39,356 nt of DNA, taken from contig CARUOB010000024.1 of the NCBI GenBank assembly GCA_949076555.1, forward strand, positions 1 through 39,356, read 5' to 3'. The position numbers and the translations under genes are program-made. How positions within the stretch are numbered: position 1 is the stretch's first letter; each line of letters begins with the position of its first letter. The notes under the pieces were generated by a model, which saw only the letters and a program-made list of their open reading frames with translations, was not told where the DNA came from and did no database searches. Positions 9,601-16,888 of this stretch are shown here, one piece after another. Source of the DNA: an uncultured Lachnospiraceae bacterium. Its GTDB lineage: Bacteria > Bacillota > Clostridia > Lachnospirales > Lachnospiraceae.

Positions 9601-10060
9601 TCACAGACAGCTCTGCCGCCGTCATCGGAATATCCTCTTTTGCCATCCTCCTAAGGTCTGCACGCATCTGTGCCAGTTCTTCACTTGTTGCATTTACTGT
9701 CTTTTTCACTCCGGCAAAAGCAGACTCGAACTCTGACCCCATATGAATAGACCCGATCAGACCAGCCGATATTCCGGCTCCCGCCGTGCCTGCCATAAAT
9801 ACCAGACTTTTGAAAGAGGCCTCCGCCACCCTCTCCAAACCTGAGAAGACAGGCTCGGCATCCTTCAATCCCTTTCCTATCCTGCTGCCGATGGAACCGT
9901 AGCCTGTCTCTGCCGCTGTCTCTGCCGCTGTCGCTGTCATTGCCGCCTGCTTTGCAATATTCTGTAGCTCTTTCTTTGTCAGTTTTGTACTCTCGTAAAA
10001 AGATTTTTCAACCTCTCCCGCGATTTTTATCGCCAGTTCGTACTCTTTGTTCTTTGACAA
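6659..10060 (-). CDS. Tail tape measure protein
   Basis: 1133 aa with a TTG start at 10060, preceded by AAAGGAGGT at 8 bases. Residues about 100-350 form the TP901-type tape measure core ('GSEFESAFAGVKKTVNATSEELAQMRADLRRMA', 'AAEQVNLSEADIMAYSAALSSVGIEAEAGGTAFSKML'). Hydrophobic Gly-rich segments lie near residues 80-105 and 475-535. Long helical and coiled-coil stretches fill the rest. It sets tail length and lies directly downstream of the frameshifted chaperone gene pair. Confidence 0.93.
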   Translation of the reverse strand: MSKNKEYELAIKIAGEVEKSFYESTKLTKKELQNIAKQAAMTATAAETAAETGYGSIGSRIGKGLKDAEPVFSGLERVAEASFKSLVFMAGTAGAGISAGLIGSIHMGSEFESAFAGVKKTVNATSEELAQMRADLRRMAKEDIPMTAAELSVIAESGGQLGIHNENIIDFTGTMANMDVATNLTSEEAATEFAQFANIVGMSQDKFGNLGSTVVELGNNMATTEADIMSMGMRIAAAGEQVNLSEADIMAYSAALSSVGIEAEAGGTAFSKMLAKLQMAVETGEGLKSYAKVAGMTGEEFKQAFGEDVTTAIHAFLSGLGDTERNGKSAIAVLDEMGLSEVRLRDTLLRASNASGMFDNALEMASNAWEENTALTKEAEQRYKTLESQTQMTKNKITDLGISVYDDLRPGLTEGIGLVNEFIDSMAGNEDVIGEAIDSITKQMPTMVRKTKKAGEAIGDFAEPFLAVGGWLVDNPGVITGAIAGIGSALTAYKVASGVSALAGALGALNPVGMTIMGFGAVAGVITGIGTAVKKAADDAKRANLDAHFGDIALSLSDLQEIAAHIVQSEDLDMIRESVLAMDEAEGIADSIKDTTAALNKMNWKISMGMELGEAEQEEYRSQIESYIASTQEYLTQKQYAVNIAVGVLTDDDLEGSNIVDKVNQFYAFKQNELQQLGTDLNNLITEAFNDGLLDIDEVEKITQIQSQMAEIQNALTGAEYDANLELLKTDYLNGGALDADSFMNLQAELGEQTAAASEEYRKAYVMAASNARVMFQEGDIDQTEYDRMMDVFQDNYLEQTGELQAKASDFQTQVIREQYADEIGGIDIREKIREQMGISLDNIEATGNAVLNLEADLFYQYMHLGLDKSTKAAVSDLWEEMQPQFEQQQENLRQYQEAGKAVPESIRQGMLDSAEIGALVGDQNAIYALMGEEARNNPEYRAVLEDLQEQGVGIPEQIASGIRENRDAVRNAVLEACNVGITQGMEALGLSAKSPSITTAGYAASPGTGMPGHADGGIFTVPHVAWFAEDGPEAAIPLDGSRNAIDLWVKTGELLGMDGLSGGVEPLTASIEEAAYAGSGETVINVDNSRTMQFYGSAPPRDELEEILEDEDEKFARLMQRYLGNNRRVSFT

Positions 10061-10555
10061 TCCGGCTTACCTCCTTTGCGACTTCCATCAATTCATCTAT
10101 CGGCAATGTCATGAAATATTCCATACTGCCGTATCCTGCGGCGGATATCTGCAAACAGAGCCGCCGCATCCCCGGCATATCTTCCGGCTTTATTCCTTCC
10201 CGAATAAAAAACTTGTCACCCGTCCTTTTACAGCCATCGCCGCATACGGCGGCAGCTGGTCAAAAAACTCAAGCGGAAGCCCCGTGGCAAGGTTTGCCAT
10301 GTTCAGGGCGTATTCAAGGGTAAGTTCCTGCGCGGCATCCACGTTCCCGCTGCGGGACATCCTCCTGTTGATCGCCACCATATCCGCCGCCTTAATATCG
10401 TGCAGCCCGTTCAGATCGATTTTGTCATAGGTCTCACCTTCAAACCTGATCTGTGTTTTTAACGGAATAACCCAGAAGTTTTCCACTTCGCCGCTCACGA
10501 CCGCCTTCTCCTGTACCACTTCCATATCCGTCTGTTTTTTTTCCATCTTGTCCAT
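10008..10555 (-). CDS. gpE-E' frameshift fusion (tail assembly chaperone, -1 product)
   Basis: Translation of the E-like gene can slip back one base at TTTTTTA (10205-10211) and continue in the -1 frame to the TGA at 10008-10010. This adds 65 codons after E residue 126 of the longer reading (about residue 117 from the 10555 start). The added part reads IREGIKPEDMPGMRRLCLQ and later MTLPIDELMEVAKEV. The extension ends inside the tape measure gene, as in P2 E/E' and lambda G/GT. Predicted product is about 182 aa. The frame, the slip site and the open extension are seen directly; frameshifting itself is inferred from the family. Confidence 0.8.
10190..10555 (-). CDS. Tail assembly chaperone E-like protein (zero-frame product)
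   Basis: About 121 aa from the ATG at 10555 (MDKMEKK), which has GGAAGG upstream; a GTG at 10582 overlaps the tube gene and lacks a ribosome site. 'FWVIPLKTQIRFEGETYDKIDLNGLHDIKAADMVAINR' and 'EYALNMANLATGLPLEFFDQLPPYAAMAVKGRVTSFL' match the phage tail assembly chaperone (gp41 / E) family found between tube and tape measure genes. It acts on the tape measure during tail assembly and is not in the virion in related phages. Confidence 0.85.
   Translation of the reverse strand: MDKMEKKQTDMEVVQEKAVVSGEVENFWVIPLKTQIRFEGETYDKIDLNGLHDIKAADMVAINRRMSRSGNVDAAQELTLEYALNMANLATGLPLEFFDQLPPYAAMAVKGRVTSFLFGKE
10205..10211 (-). promoter_or_regulatory. Slippery heptamer TTTTTTA for -1 frameshift
   Basis: On the minus strand the zero-frame codons are agT TTT TTA, which fit X XXY YYZ. 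The zero frame stops 15 bases after the TTA codon, and the -1 frame stays open for 65 codons. Confidence 0.78.
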
Positions 10556-10575
10556 ATTCTCTACCCTTCCTTTCC

Positions 10576-11118
10576 CTAGCACTGCTTCATGATATCTTTA
10601 AGCAGATCTTTCCCGGCTACCTTGTATACACTGTTGAGCTTATCCAGTTCCAGCATCGTCATGCCATCAATCTCTGCAAGCAGATAGGTCAGCTCCAGTG
10701 TGATCGAGGCATTCATCAGATCGCCGATCTTCACTGTCCCAAATTTGGCCGCCGTCGGATGCCCCCTGAAAACGAAACGCATCGCGGATGTGCTGATCGT
10801 CCCGCCTGTCTCACGGTTCCGCTGCTGCACGGACGACCGCAATACGATCTTGGACTGTTCGCCCGTATTGAGCATGTTAAAGTAATCCCTGTCAATCATC
10901 CTGAATGGTATTTCCTGCGACATGCTCTGGAACATACCCACAACAGATGTGTTGTATTCCCCCAGTATCCCCGCACCGGATACCGTCGCCGTCATGGCCT
11001 GCAGCTCTGCAATGCTGATCTCCGCCGTTGTTCCCATGATCCGGTTTGCATCGTTGTACACCCTGAAATTGTTGATTACCTCCGGAAAAACAATTCCGCT
11101 GTTGTTTGTCTCAATCAT
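10576..11118 (-). CDS. Major tail tube protein (P2 FII-like)
   Basis: 180 aa. 'FPEVINNFRVYNDANRIMGTTAEISIAELQAMTATVSGAGILGEYNT' and 'IGDLMNASITLELTYLLAEIDGMTMLELDKLNSVYKV' are characteristic of the contractile-tail tube protein FII family. It starts on the last base of the sheath gene's stop region, so the two are probably translationally coupled. It forms the inner tail tube. Confidence 0.92.
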   Translation of the reverse strand: MIETNNSGIVFPEVINNFRVYNDANRIMGTTAEISIAELQAMTATVSGAGILGEYNTSVVGMFQSMSQEIPFRMIDRDYFNMLNTGEQSKIVLRSSVQQRNRETGGTISTSAMRFVFRGHPTAAKFGTVKIGDLMNASITLELTYLLAEIDGMTMLELDKLNSVYKVAGKDLLKDIMKQC

Positions 11119-12581
11119 TACGCTGCGCCTCCTGTCGCCGATAAGCTGTCTTTCAGAAGCTCCGGATCAAATTTAAGGATAAACACGATATCTTCCGCCG
11201 GTGTGAAAGCCGCCATATAAATGTGAAATATCACCTGCCCCGCCAACACATTTTCTACACTGTTTTCATCCTCTTTATATTCGATCCTGCCACCTGCCAG
11301 CTTCCCCGCCGATATGTAACTGTTTAAGCGGATATTCTCCGAATCAACAATACTCTCAATTAGCCGGAAGTTGGCGGGGCTGTCTACATTCTCGCTGTAT
11401 GTCGTAATCAGACTGTTAGCCATCCATGAGAACATCCTCCTGCAGGCAATCCATCTGTCTTTAATATCTGTCCCTGCCGGATAGACAGATGTGTTGTTTC
11501 CCCACGCCTTCCAGTTTCCCTCACTGATCAGAGTCACCACACCGGCCCCGTTCAAGGTGTTGGCCTGCTCCCGGTCCATGAAAACCTCCGTCCCGTCGGC
11601 AAGCACCGCTTTATCTACCGTCAGCAGCTTATTGGAAAGATAAAGGCTGGGAACATTGTCGTTAGCTGCATCCGTATATGCTGCCATTGCCCCGAATATG
11701 GCGGAATAATACATTCTCTTTCCGCCGGATTCCACCATAGGCCACAGAACAATACCCTGTGCATCCTGGTATCCTGTCTCTTCCTTTACCTGCTGGACGT
11801 CTGTATACAGTTTCGTTTCCGCAGAAGGCAGATCCAGCAGACACTCCGCCTTAAAGACACCGTTGATATGGCTGCACTTTGCCAGCATCACCGCCCCGAC
11901 CTCCTGGATATGGCTCCATCCGGGAGCCAGCAGGAATGCCGGTACCATTCCTGTCCGGGGATAAACCTGACGGACTGCCTCAAATCCACTCTCTTTCCCT
12001 GTTTTGACATCATAACCGCCAATGATATCTTCCTGTGTTACCTTGGAAGGATCAATGCTGGCCGACTCTACCGTTACACCCGTCAATGTCTCTGCACGTT
12101 CAGACAGCATTGTGATCACCAGACAGCCTTCCACATTAAATGACAGGATATAATCCGTATCCTTTTCCAGTACATCCTCACCCGTTTTTACTTTTACGCT
12201 GTCCAGCAAAACTCCCGTCAGATCGTCCACAACAGCTTGACTGTTTACCACGCCGTACTCCTTTGCCTCATTGTTCTTTCTGTGCTTCCCCGGATCAAGC
12301 ACATTGATGAACACAACCGGCTTTACCGCATATGCCACAAAGTTAGCATATATGGACTGACATAGCGTAAAGTTCTCAAAATCATTACAGAACCCAAGTT
12401 TTTTCTCTGCATCTTCCAGACTTGTGCACACTACAGGCACATTCACCACTGCCGCCGGGTTCTCCGCCAGATTAACCGGCGCCGTCCCCACTACGACCTG
12501 TAGCCCCGAACTGTTTACGGGTACAGATGTGTCGGTTCCTTCCTCCATCACGCGTACCCCATGGTTATATTTCCCACTCAT
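11118..12581 (-). CDS. Tail sheath protein (P2 FI-like)
   Basis: About 487 aa from the ATG at 12581, which has AGGAAAGGAG upstream. N-terminal 'NHGVRVMEEGTDTSVPVNSSGLQVVVGTAPVNLAENP' is the handshake/sheath start. 'GMVPAFLLAPGWSHIQEVGAVMLAKC' and the C-terminal 'DRWIACRRMFSWMANSLITTYSENVDSPANFRLIESIVDS...LNSYISAGKLAGGRIEYKEDEN' are family hallmarks. It forms the contractile outer sheath. Confidence 0.93.
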   Translation of the reverse strand: MSGKYNHGVRVMEEGTDTSVPVNSSGLQVVVGTAPVNLAENPAAVVNVPVVCTSLEDAEKKLGFCNDFENFTLCQSIYANFVAYAVKPVVFINVLDPGKHRKNNEAKEYGVVNSQAVVDDLTGVLLDSVKVKTGEDVLEKDTDYILSFNVEGCLVITMLSERAETLTGVTVESASIDPSKVTQEDIIGGYDVKTGKESGFEAVRQVYPRTGMVPAFLLAPGWSHIQEVGAVMLAKCSHINGVFKAECLLDLPSAETKLYTDVQQVKEETGYQDAQGIVLWPMVESGGKRMYYSAIFGAMAAYTDAANDNVPSLYLSNKLLTVDKAVLADGTEVFMDREQANTLNGAGVVTLISEGNWKAWGNNTSVYPAGTDIKDRWIACRRMFSWMANSLITTYSENVDSPANFRLIESIVDSENIRLNSYISAGKLAGGRIEYKEDENSVENVLAGQVIFHIYMAAFTPAEDIVFILKFDPELLKDSLSATGGAA

Positions 12582-12892
12582 GCTTCTGCTCCTTTCCTGG
12601 CATATGCCAATACTTTCCCGTAGCACAGGCTCTCCGCAGACTGCGGGTCAGTCAGCGCCCTCCTGACCCTCGCTGTATCCTCCGTCCCCACCAGCAGCCG
12701 CTTCACTGCAGGCAGCTCCTTTTTAAATTTCTGTAGCTGCGGCGTAAGACCGTTCCTGTAAACCGTGCCCGTCGTCGCCACTCCTACGATTGTCGGCCCC
12801 AGCCAGATTACGGCTTTCCCTTTCCACTCAATCGACTTCTTTGCCTCTTTCTCCTCCTGTTGCGACGTCGCAACATTCCTTCTCTCAGACAT
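12578..12892 (-). CDS. Small late-operon protein of unknown function
   Basis: About 104 aa from the ATG at 12892 (AAAGGAGG 7 bases upstream). It lies immediately before the sheath gene with a 4-base overlap, the position where P2/Mu-type phages carry a small protein such as a DUF2635-like factor. Residues 5-10 (NVATSQ) are encoded by the 16-bp palindrome GTTGCGACGTCGCAAC. 'IVGVATTGTVYRNGLTPQLQKF' is the only conserved-looking part. Function not recognised. Confidence 0.75.
   Translation of the reverse strand: MSERRNVATSQQEEKEAKKSIEWKGKAVIWLGPTIVGVATTGTVYRNGLTPQLQKFKKELPAVKRLLVGTEDTARVRRALTDPQSAESLCYGKVLAYARKGAEA
12858..12875. repeat. GTTGCGACGTCGCAAC palindrome, copy 1 (18-bp form)
   Basis: Perfect 18-bp palindrome inside the small gene before the sheath; it encodes VATSQ. 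The core includes GACGTC. Confidence 0.85.
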
Positions 12893-13382
12893 AATCGTCC
12901 TCCTTTTCCGCAAAAAATGTTTCCCACTTCATTGTCATCCCGCCAACGAAATACGGGTACCTGTCCTCATCATCCAGAATCCACTTAATTCCATCCTCCT
13001 GATCCAGCATATGCTTATCTTTCAAAACAGGGTTTCTGATAAACCGTTCCGCGATTCTGTGGATGATATTTAATAATTCCTGCTGTCCCTGGTTCCGCTC
13101 ATCGTCGTTGAACACAGCGATGATGAGCATGATGGACACCGCCTGTCCTCCACAAAAGATTCCTCCCGACTCCGCTTTTACGATACAGAATGGGTATGGG
13201 TCGTCTGCCTCTTCCTCCTCGGGCATGATGGCCCCTTTTCTGATTTCCTGCCGCCGTTTCGGAATGTCCTGGCAGTAAGTCCGCATCGGCACGATCTCTC
13301 TTTGTGGATTTTTAAACCTCATGCTGGCAAGTATTTGCTCGATCTCCTCCGCAAGATCCCTCTGTAACTGAAAAATCGTCAT
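12885..13382 (-). CDS. Probable tail terminator / completion protein
   Basis: 165 aa. 'FCIVKAESGGIFCGGQAVSIMLIIAVFNDDERNQGQQELLNIIHRIAERF' resembles tail completion or terminator proteins (lambda gpU / Mu gp37 type), which have a similar length and a beta-helix-beta core. The gene lies between the gpZ-like gene and the sheath, where a terminator is expected. Four-base overlap with its upstream neighbour. Family assignment is moderate. Confidence 0.68.
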   Translation of the reverse strand: MTIFQLQRDLAEEIEQILASMRFKNPQREIVPMRTYCQDIPKRRQEIRKGAIMPEEEEADDPYPFCIVKAESGGIFCGGQAVSIMLIIAVFNDDERNQGQQELLNIIHRIAERFIRNPVLKDKHMLDQEDGIKWILDDEDRYPYFVGGMTMKWETFFAEKEDDYV

Positions 13383-14005
13383 TTTAGTTCTCCCATCACG
13401 GCGTTCATATGTTTGAGCAGGCGAAATGTAAGTTCCTCTTGCAATTCAGTGTACATACCTTCCCTTTCATAGACCATCTCTGCCGCCTTTGCCTTGGACA
13501 ATGACATAATTTCTTTAATCGCCTCACGGCCTTTGGTATTTCTTCCCGGCATATGTTTTTTCATGTACTTCCCTGGAACCCTCTGGAAAACGCCCTCATG
13601 CCCGCTTTTCATTGTTGCCATAAACGCTTTGTATGCGCTCTGTCCATACTGTAGTTCCAATTCCTGCATCATGCCTGCTCTCAGGATTTTTAGCTTGGCT
13701 CCTGTTCTTTTACTGTTTTTTCTGCGTTGATAATATTTTCCAACACTCAAAGTTTCTCCCCTTACAGTAAGTGTTGCGCCAAAATTTCTGGCTGTGCTGT
13801 TCTTCTTTTTGATATCTCCCTTTTTGAACCCTTTGAGCGTATAGGCGTCGTGAACTTCTTCATAAATTCTGTTTTTGGCAGATCCCGCGGCTTCATTTAC
13901 TGCCTTCTTTAAGACATCCCGCATTCTGTCCTTTTTCCCTAATTCCGTGAGCCGTTTTTCAATCGCATTGATTGCCGCCGGGTATGGTTCTATCCTGATT
14001 ATCAT
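13379..14005 (-). CDS. Minor tail protein Z / HK97 gp10-like neck protein
   Basis: 208 aa, basic. 'AINAIEKRLTELGKKDRMRDVLKKAVNEAAGSAKNRIYEEVHDAYTLKGFKKGDIK' and 'LSVGKYYQRRKN...KAFMATMKSGHEGVFQR' match the lambda minor tail Z (GPZ) type of tail-completion protein. The start has GGAGG upstream. It overlaps genes on both sides by 4 bases, typical of a dense morphogenesis operon. Confidence 0.83.
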   Translation of the reverse strand: MIIRIEPYPAAINAIEKRLTELGKKDRMRDVLKKAVNEAAGSAKNRIYEEVHDAYTLKGFKKGDIKKKNSTARNFGATLTVRGETLSVGKYYQRRKNSKRTGAKLKILRAGMMQELELQYGQSAYKAFMATMKSGHEGVFQRVPGKYMKKHMPGRNTKGREAIKEIMSLSKAKAAEMVYEREGMYTELQEELTFRLLKHMNAVMGELK

Positions 14006-14349
14006 GACCGCTGCGCCTCCAAACTGATCGAATAGATCCCGTCCTCGTTATCCGCCTCTGTGATCTCGTACTTTTTCCCGTCCAGATTCAGTAGTCTCCC
14101 CGGCGACGGTAATGGCCCAAAGTCCTCCGCCGCCACATAAAAGAGGAGCTGTTTTTTATGCAGCTCCACATCCATGCTTCGGCGTATTCTCTTTTCCCGC
14201 TCCGTCAGCTCATTTTCGTCTATGATGATCAGAACCGTTTCGCCGTTGATCTCATGCTCCTCTCCAAATTCCGCAAAGTTAAGAAATACGCTCTTAATAT
14301 CATCCTTTAGGACATCCTTAAAAGACCTCACGCATTGATCTTCACCCAT
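14002..14349 (-). CDS. Head-tail joining / head completion protein
   Basis: 115 aa. It overlaps the end of the capsid cement gene by 22 bases. 'FKDVLKDDIKSVFLNFAEFGEEHEINGETVLIIIDENEL' and the closing 'LLNLDGKKYEITEADNEDGIYSISLEAQRS' resemble stopper/adaptor proteins (ATP-binding sugar transporter-like head-tail joining family). The start is uncertain: ATG 14349 has only a weak GGGAG, and GTG 14331 is possible. Function inferred from position and fold-like pattern. Confidence 0.72.
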   Translation of the reverse strand: MGEDQCVRSFKDVLKDDIKSVFLNFAEFGEEHEINGETVLIIIDENELTEREKRIRRSMDVELHKKQLLFYVAAEDFGPLPSPGRLLNLDGKKYEITEADNEDGIYSISLEAQRS

Positions 14350-14654
14350 ACGCTCCCACTTTCTGTCGGTGACGCTGCTGCCACATAACCGGCCGGTGTA
14401 TTATCCGTCTTCGTCGTTGTGATGCCATCCGCCGCCAGATAGACCACGGTGCCAACGGTCATCGCGGTCTTATCTTTTTTAGTAAATTCAAACACCCCCG
14501 ACACATGTACAGCCCCCAACGCCTCTGGTTCAATATCCGTCCCCGCAATGCCGATCCTGCCGCCCATCACCAGAACGTCTCCTGCCGCGATCTTTTCTGC
14601 TGTCTTATTCACATAATCAAGGGATTCCCCCTTATGACAATAGTTTGCTTTCAT
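14328..14654 (-). CDS. Capsid cement / decoration protein (DUF2190-like)
   Basis: 108 aa. 'HKGESLDYVNKTAEKIAAGDVLVMGGRIGIAGTDIEPEALGAVHVSGVFEFTKKD' followed by 'GTVVYLAADGITTT...TPAGYVAAASPTESGSVWVKI' is the DUF2190 capsid-decoration pattern. AAGGAGGTG lies upstream. It follows the capsid gene by 11 bases, as in related phages, and should stabilise the expanded capsid. Confidence 0.85.
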   Translation of the reverse strand: MKANYCHKGESLDYVNKTAEKIAAGDVLVMGGRIGIAGTDIEPEALGAVHVSGVFEFTKKDKTAMTVGTVVYLAADGITTTKTDNTPAGYVAAASPTESGSVWVKINA

Positions 14655-14665
14655 TCTGCACCTCC

Positions 14666-16888
14666 TTATGCCAGTTCAACGGACATATTCACCGCCACAC
14701 CCGGATTCTTGATCGCACCCCGGAAATCCATCACATTTACGGACCAGTCGAGATAGATGTCCCACACAAATCCGAGCGTTCCCGGCACCTCTGACCTTCT
14801 GATATTCGGTACGTCCTGCCCGTTCAGATAGTCCACCTCCACGAAGTCCGTGTCTTCCTTTGCGCCGACCAACCACCATGGCATCACGTTCCCAAATCCT
14901 CCGCACAAAGCATTGATTGTAGGATCTTCTATCACCTCAATACTTTCCCGGTACTGGTACAGCGGATTGACCGCCTGCGTGTTATCCGCCGTATGAATCG
15001 TCGGACTGTAAAACATGGTGTACATGTCAAACTTGTACCCGCTGGGTACAATCAGTGCCGCCGGACGGATCAGACACACCTGATCAAACTCGTCTTTCTG
15101 ATTCGTAAGCGCCATGATCATGCCCTGTACGGCTTCCCTCGTGATGCCCGTTCCTTTTGCCAGCAGATTTTTATGTTCCTTTCCAAACAGCTTATGGCCG
15201 TCGTAAATCACATCGTTTCCGATCAACTTTTGATAGCACTGTTTGTTCTGGGTCTTACGGGCAGATGCGGCGTACTTGGCCGGCATCCGTGTGATCAGCC
15301 CCACATCGTCATTGATAAACGCCTGTCTGGACAAGGTAAACTGTTTGCCGTAAGTTTTCAGCTTGCGCGTCGGTCTCTTTGCGTCCTTCCACACATCATG
15401 TTTCAACTCACCGCTTTCCGGAACCTCCAGCAGCTCTCCAGCCGGTCCGGACAGATAATTATTGTCATGTGTCTTGAAATCATTCAATATCCCTCGCTTC
15501 GTCCACCGATCGAACGTAACCGGCGCCGTCTTGTGTCCCTCTACATAGGCCTTGTTGATGGCATTATCCATGATAGCCGGGAAAGCCGCAGTCGGATTAA
15601 AAAACTGCCTTTGCACCAGCGTATACAGTTCATCGGCGCTTTTTCTCCGTACACCTGTCTCTCCCTCCGCTTCCAAACATTCTACCGCCAGATCCTTCAT
15701 GGATATCCCCAGCATGTCTCTTGCACCGGGCGCGCAATTCTGCATCTGTACACCCCCGCGCATAACAAGCGCATCCGCAGCGGCGGCTCTGAACTTGTCC
15801 TGCTCGTCAGTCTCCACAACGACACGACCACCAATGGGCGCCCCGTTCTTCCTCATCTGAGCAATTACCGCCGCGCGCACATCTTCCACAGACCTGCCTT
15901 CCTCAATAAATCCCTGCATCTGATCCTCCAAACCGAACTCCCGGCACAGCGACGTGATCTCCGACACCCGCTGTCTCTCCAGTTGCCGGATCTGATCCTC
16001 GTTCAGTCCCCGTTCTGCCCCGTCGACATTCGGAAGGCTTTTTCCCTCCGTTTTTCCTTTCGGCGGCAGATTCATCCTTCCCGGATTTTTCTCCGCTTCC
16101 CGCTCCTCTGCATCGATCTGAGCTGTCAACTCTTCAATCTCCCGCTGAAGCGTTTCAAATTCCTGTTTTTCCTGATCACTGCATTCTCTGTGCTGCGATT
16201 TCGCCGCATCCAGAATCGCCTGCTGCCGCGCGATTTTTTGCTGTCTTTCTACTTTCTTTCCCATTTCTTTCTCATTTCCTCCTATCATGTTTTTATTGAC
16301 ACTGAGCTGCCTCTCAAACTGCATGAGTGTCTGCTCACCTCTGTCCCTTCCCCTTCCGACTCCAACTGTCGGGTCTGCCGGTACACTGACGATAGAAATT
16401 TCGTATGCCTCCCATCTTTTCGCAATGCTTACCGCTCCATCAAATCTTCCATCGGAAGACTTTTTATTTGCCGCCACATCCTCCCATACAGACACACTAT
16501 ATCCTACTGATACGCCCTTCAGCGTCCCGGATTTCATTTTCTGATAGATCTTTTCAGACTCTTCGTCTGAATCAATCTCTATTTCTGCCATTCCCCGGCC
16601 ATTCTCAATCCAGGCCTTCAGCACTTTTCCTATCACCGCATCTCTTTTATGATTAAAAAGAACACAACCAATCTCATTGATACGGCTTAAATCAGCACAC
16701 CCATCCGAATGGTCTAGAATCTCAACACCCCACCATCGTTCATAAGGTTCCTCGCTGGAAAAGGAAAGTATAAACTTCCTCTCATTGCCCTCTCCATCCA
16801 CTGCCCGTATGGATGCTGAGACAACCTCTCTTCGTTCCTTCATCCATTCCGGGGCTGATCTCTCACTCTTGCTTGTATAACGCTTCAT
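14666..16888 (-). CDS. Prohead protease-major capsid protein fusion
   Basis: About 740 aa from the ATG at 16888; a TTG at 16894 lies closer to the GGAGGTG. Residues 1-190 are an HK97/U35-type prohead protease: His80 in 'CVLFNHKRDAVIGKV', Ser127 in 'LKGVSVGYSV', then 'WEAYEISIVSVPADPTVGVGR'. Residues about 205-275 are a coiled-coil scaffold (delta-like) segment. The rest is an HK97-fold capsid ('QAFINDDVGLITRMPAKYAASARKTQNKQCYQKL', 'AALIVPSGYKFDMYTMFYSP'). Self-cleavage should release the coat protein. Such fusions are known in Firmicutes phages. Confidence 0.92.
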   Translation of the reverse strand: MKRYTSKSERSAPEWMKERREVVSASIRAVDGEGNERKFILSFSSEEPYERWWGVEILDHSDGCADLSRINEIGCVLFNHKRDAVIGKVLKAWIENGRGMAEIEIDSDEESEKIYQKMKSGTLKGVSVGYSVSVWEDVAANKKSSDGRFDGAVSIAKRWEAYEISIVSVPADPTVGVGRGRDRGEQTLMQFERQLSVNKNMIGGNEKEMGKKVERQQKIARQQAILDAAKSQHRECSDQEKQEFETLQREIEELTAQIDAEEREAEKNPGRMNLPPKGKTEGKSLPNVDGAERGLNEDQIRQLERQRVSEITSLCREFGLEDQMQGFIEEGRSVEDVRAAVIAQMRKNGAPIGGRVVVETDEQDKFRAAAADALVMRGGVQMQNCAPGARDMLGISMKDLAVECLEAEGETGVRRKSADELYTLVQRQFFNPTAAFPAIMDNAINKAYVEGHKTAPVTFDRWTKRGILNDFKTHDNNYLSGPAGELLEVPESGELKHDVWKDAKRPTRKLKTYGKQFTLSRQAFINDDVGLITRMPAKYAASARKTQNKQCYQKLIGNDVIYDGHKLFGKEHKNLLAKGTGITREAVQGMIMALTNQKDEFDQVCLIRPAALIVPSGYKFDMYTMFYSPTIHTADNTQAVNPLYQYRESIEVIEDPTINALCGGFGNVMPWWLVGAKEDTDFVEVDYLNGQDVPNIRRSEVPGTLGFVWDIYLDWSVNVMDFRGAIKNPGVAVNMSVELA

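Noticed and set aside
14993..16510. A 505-codon open frame on the plus strand
   Set aside because: It lies wholly antisense to the protease-capsid fusion, has no ribosome site, and its protein is rich in His, Arg, Leu and Cys without any family pattern. It is a shadow of the real gene.
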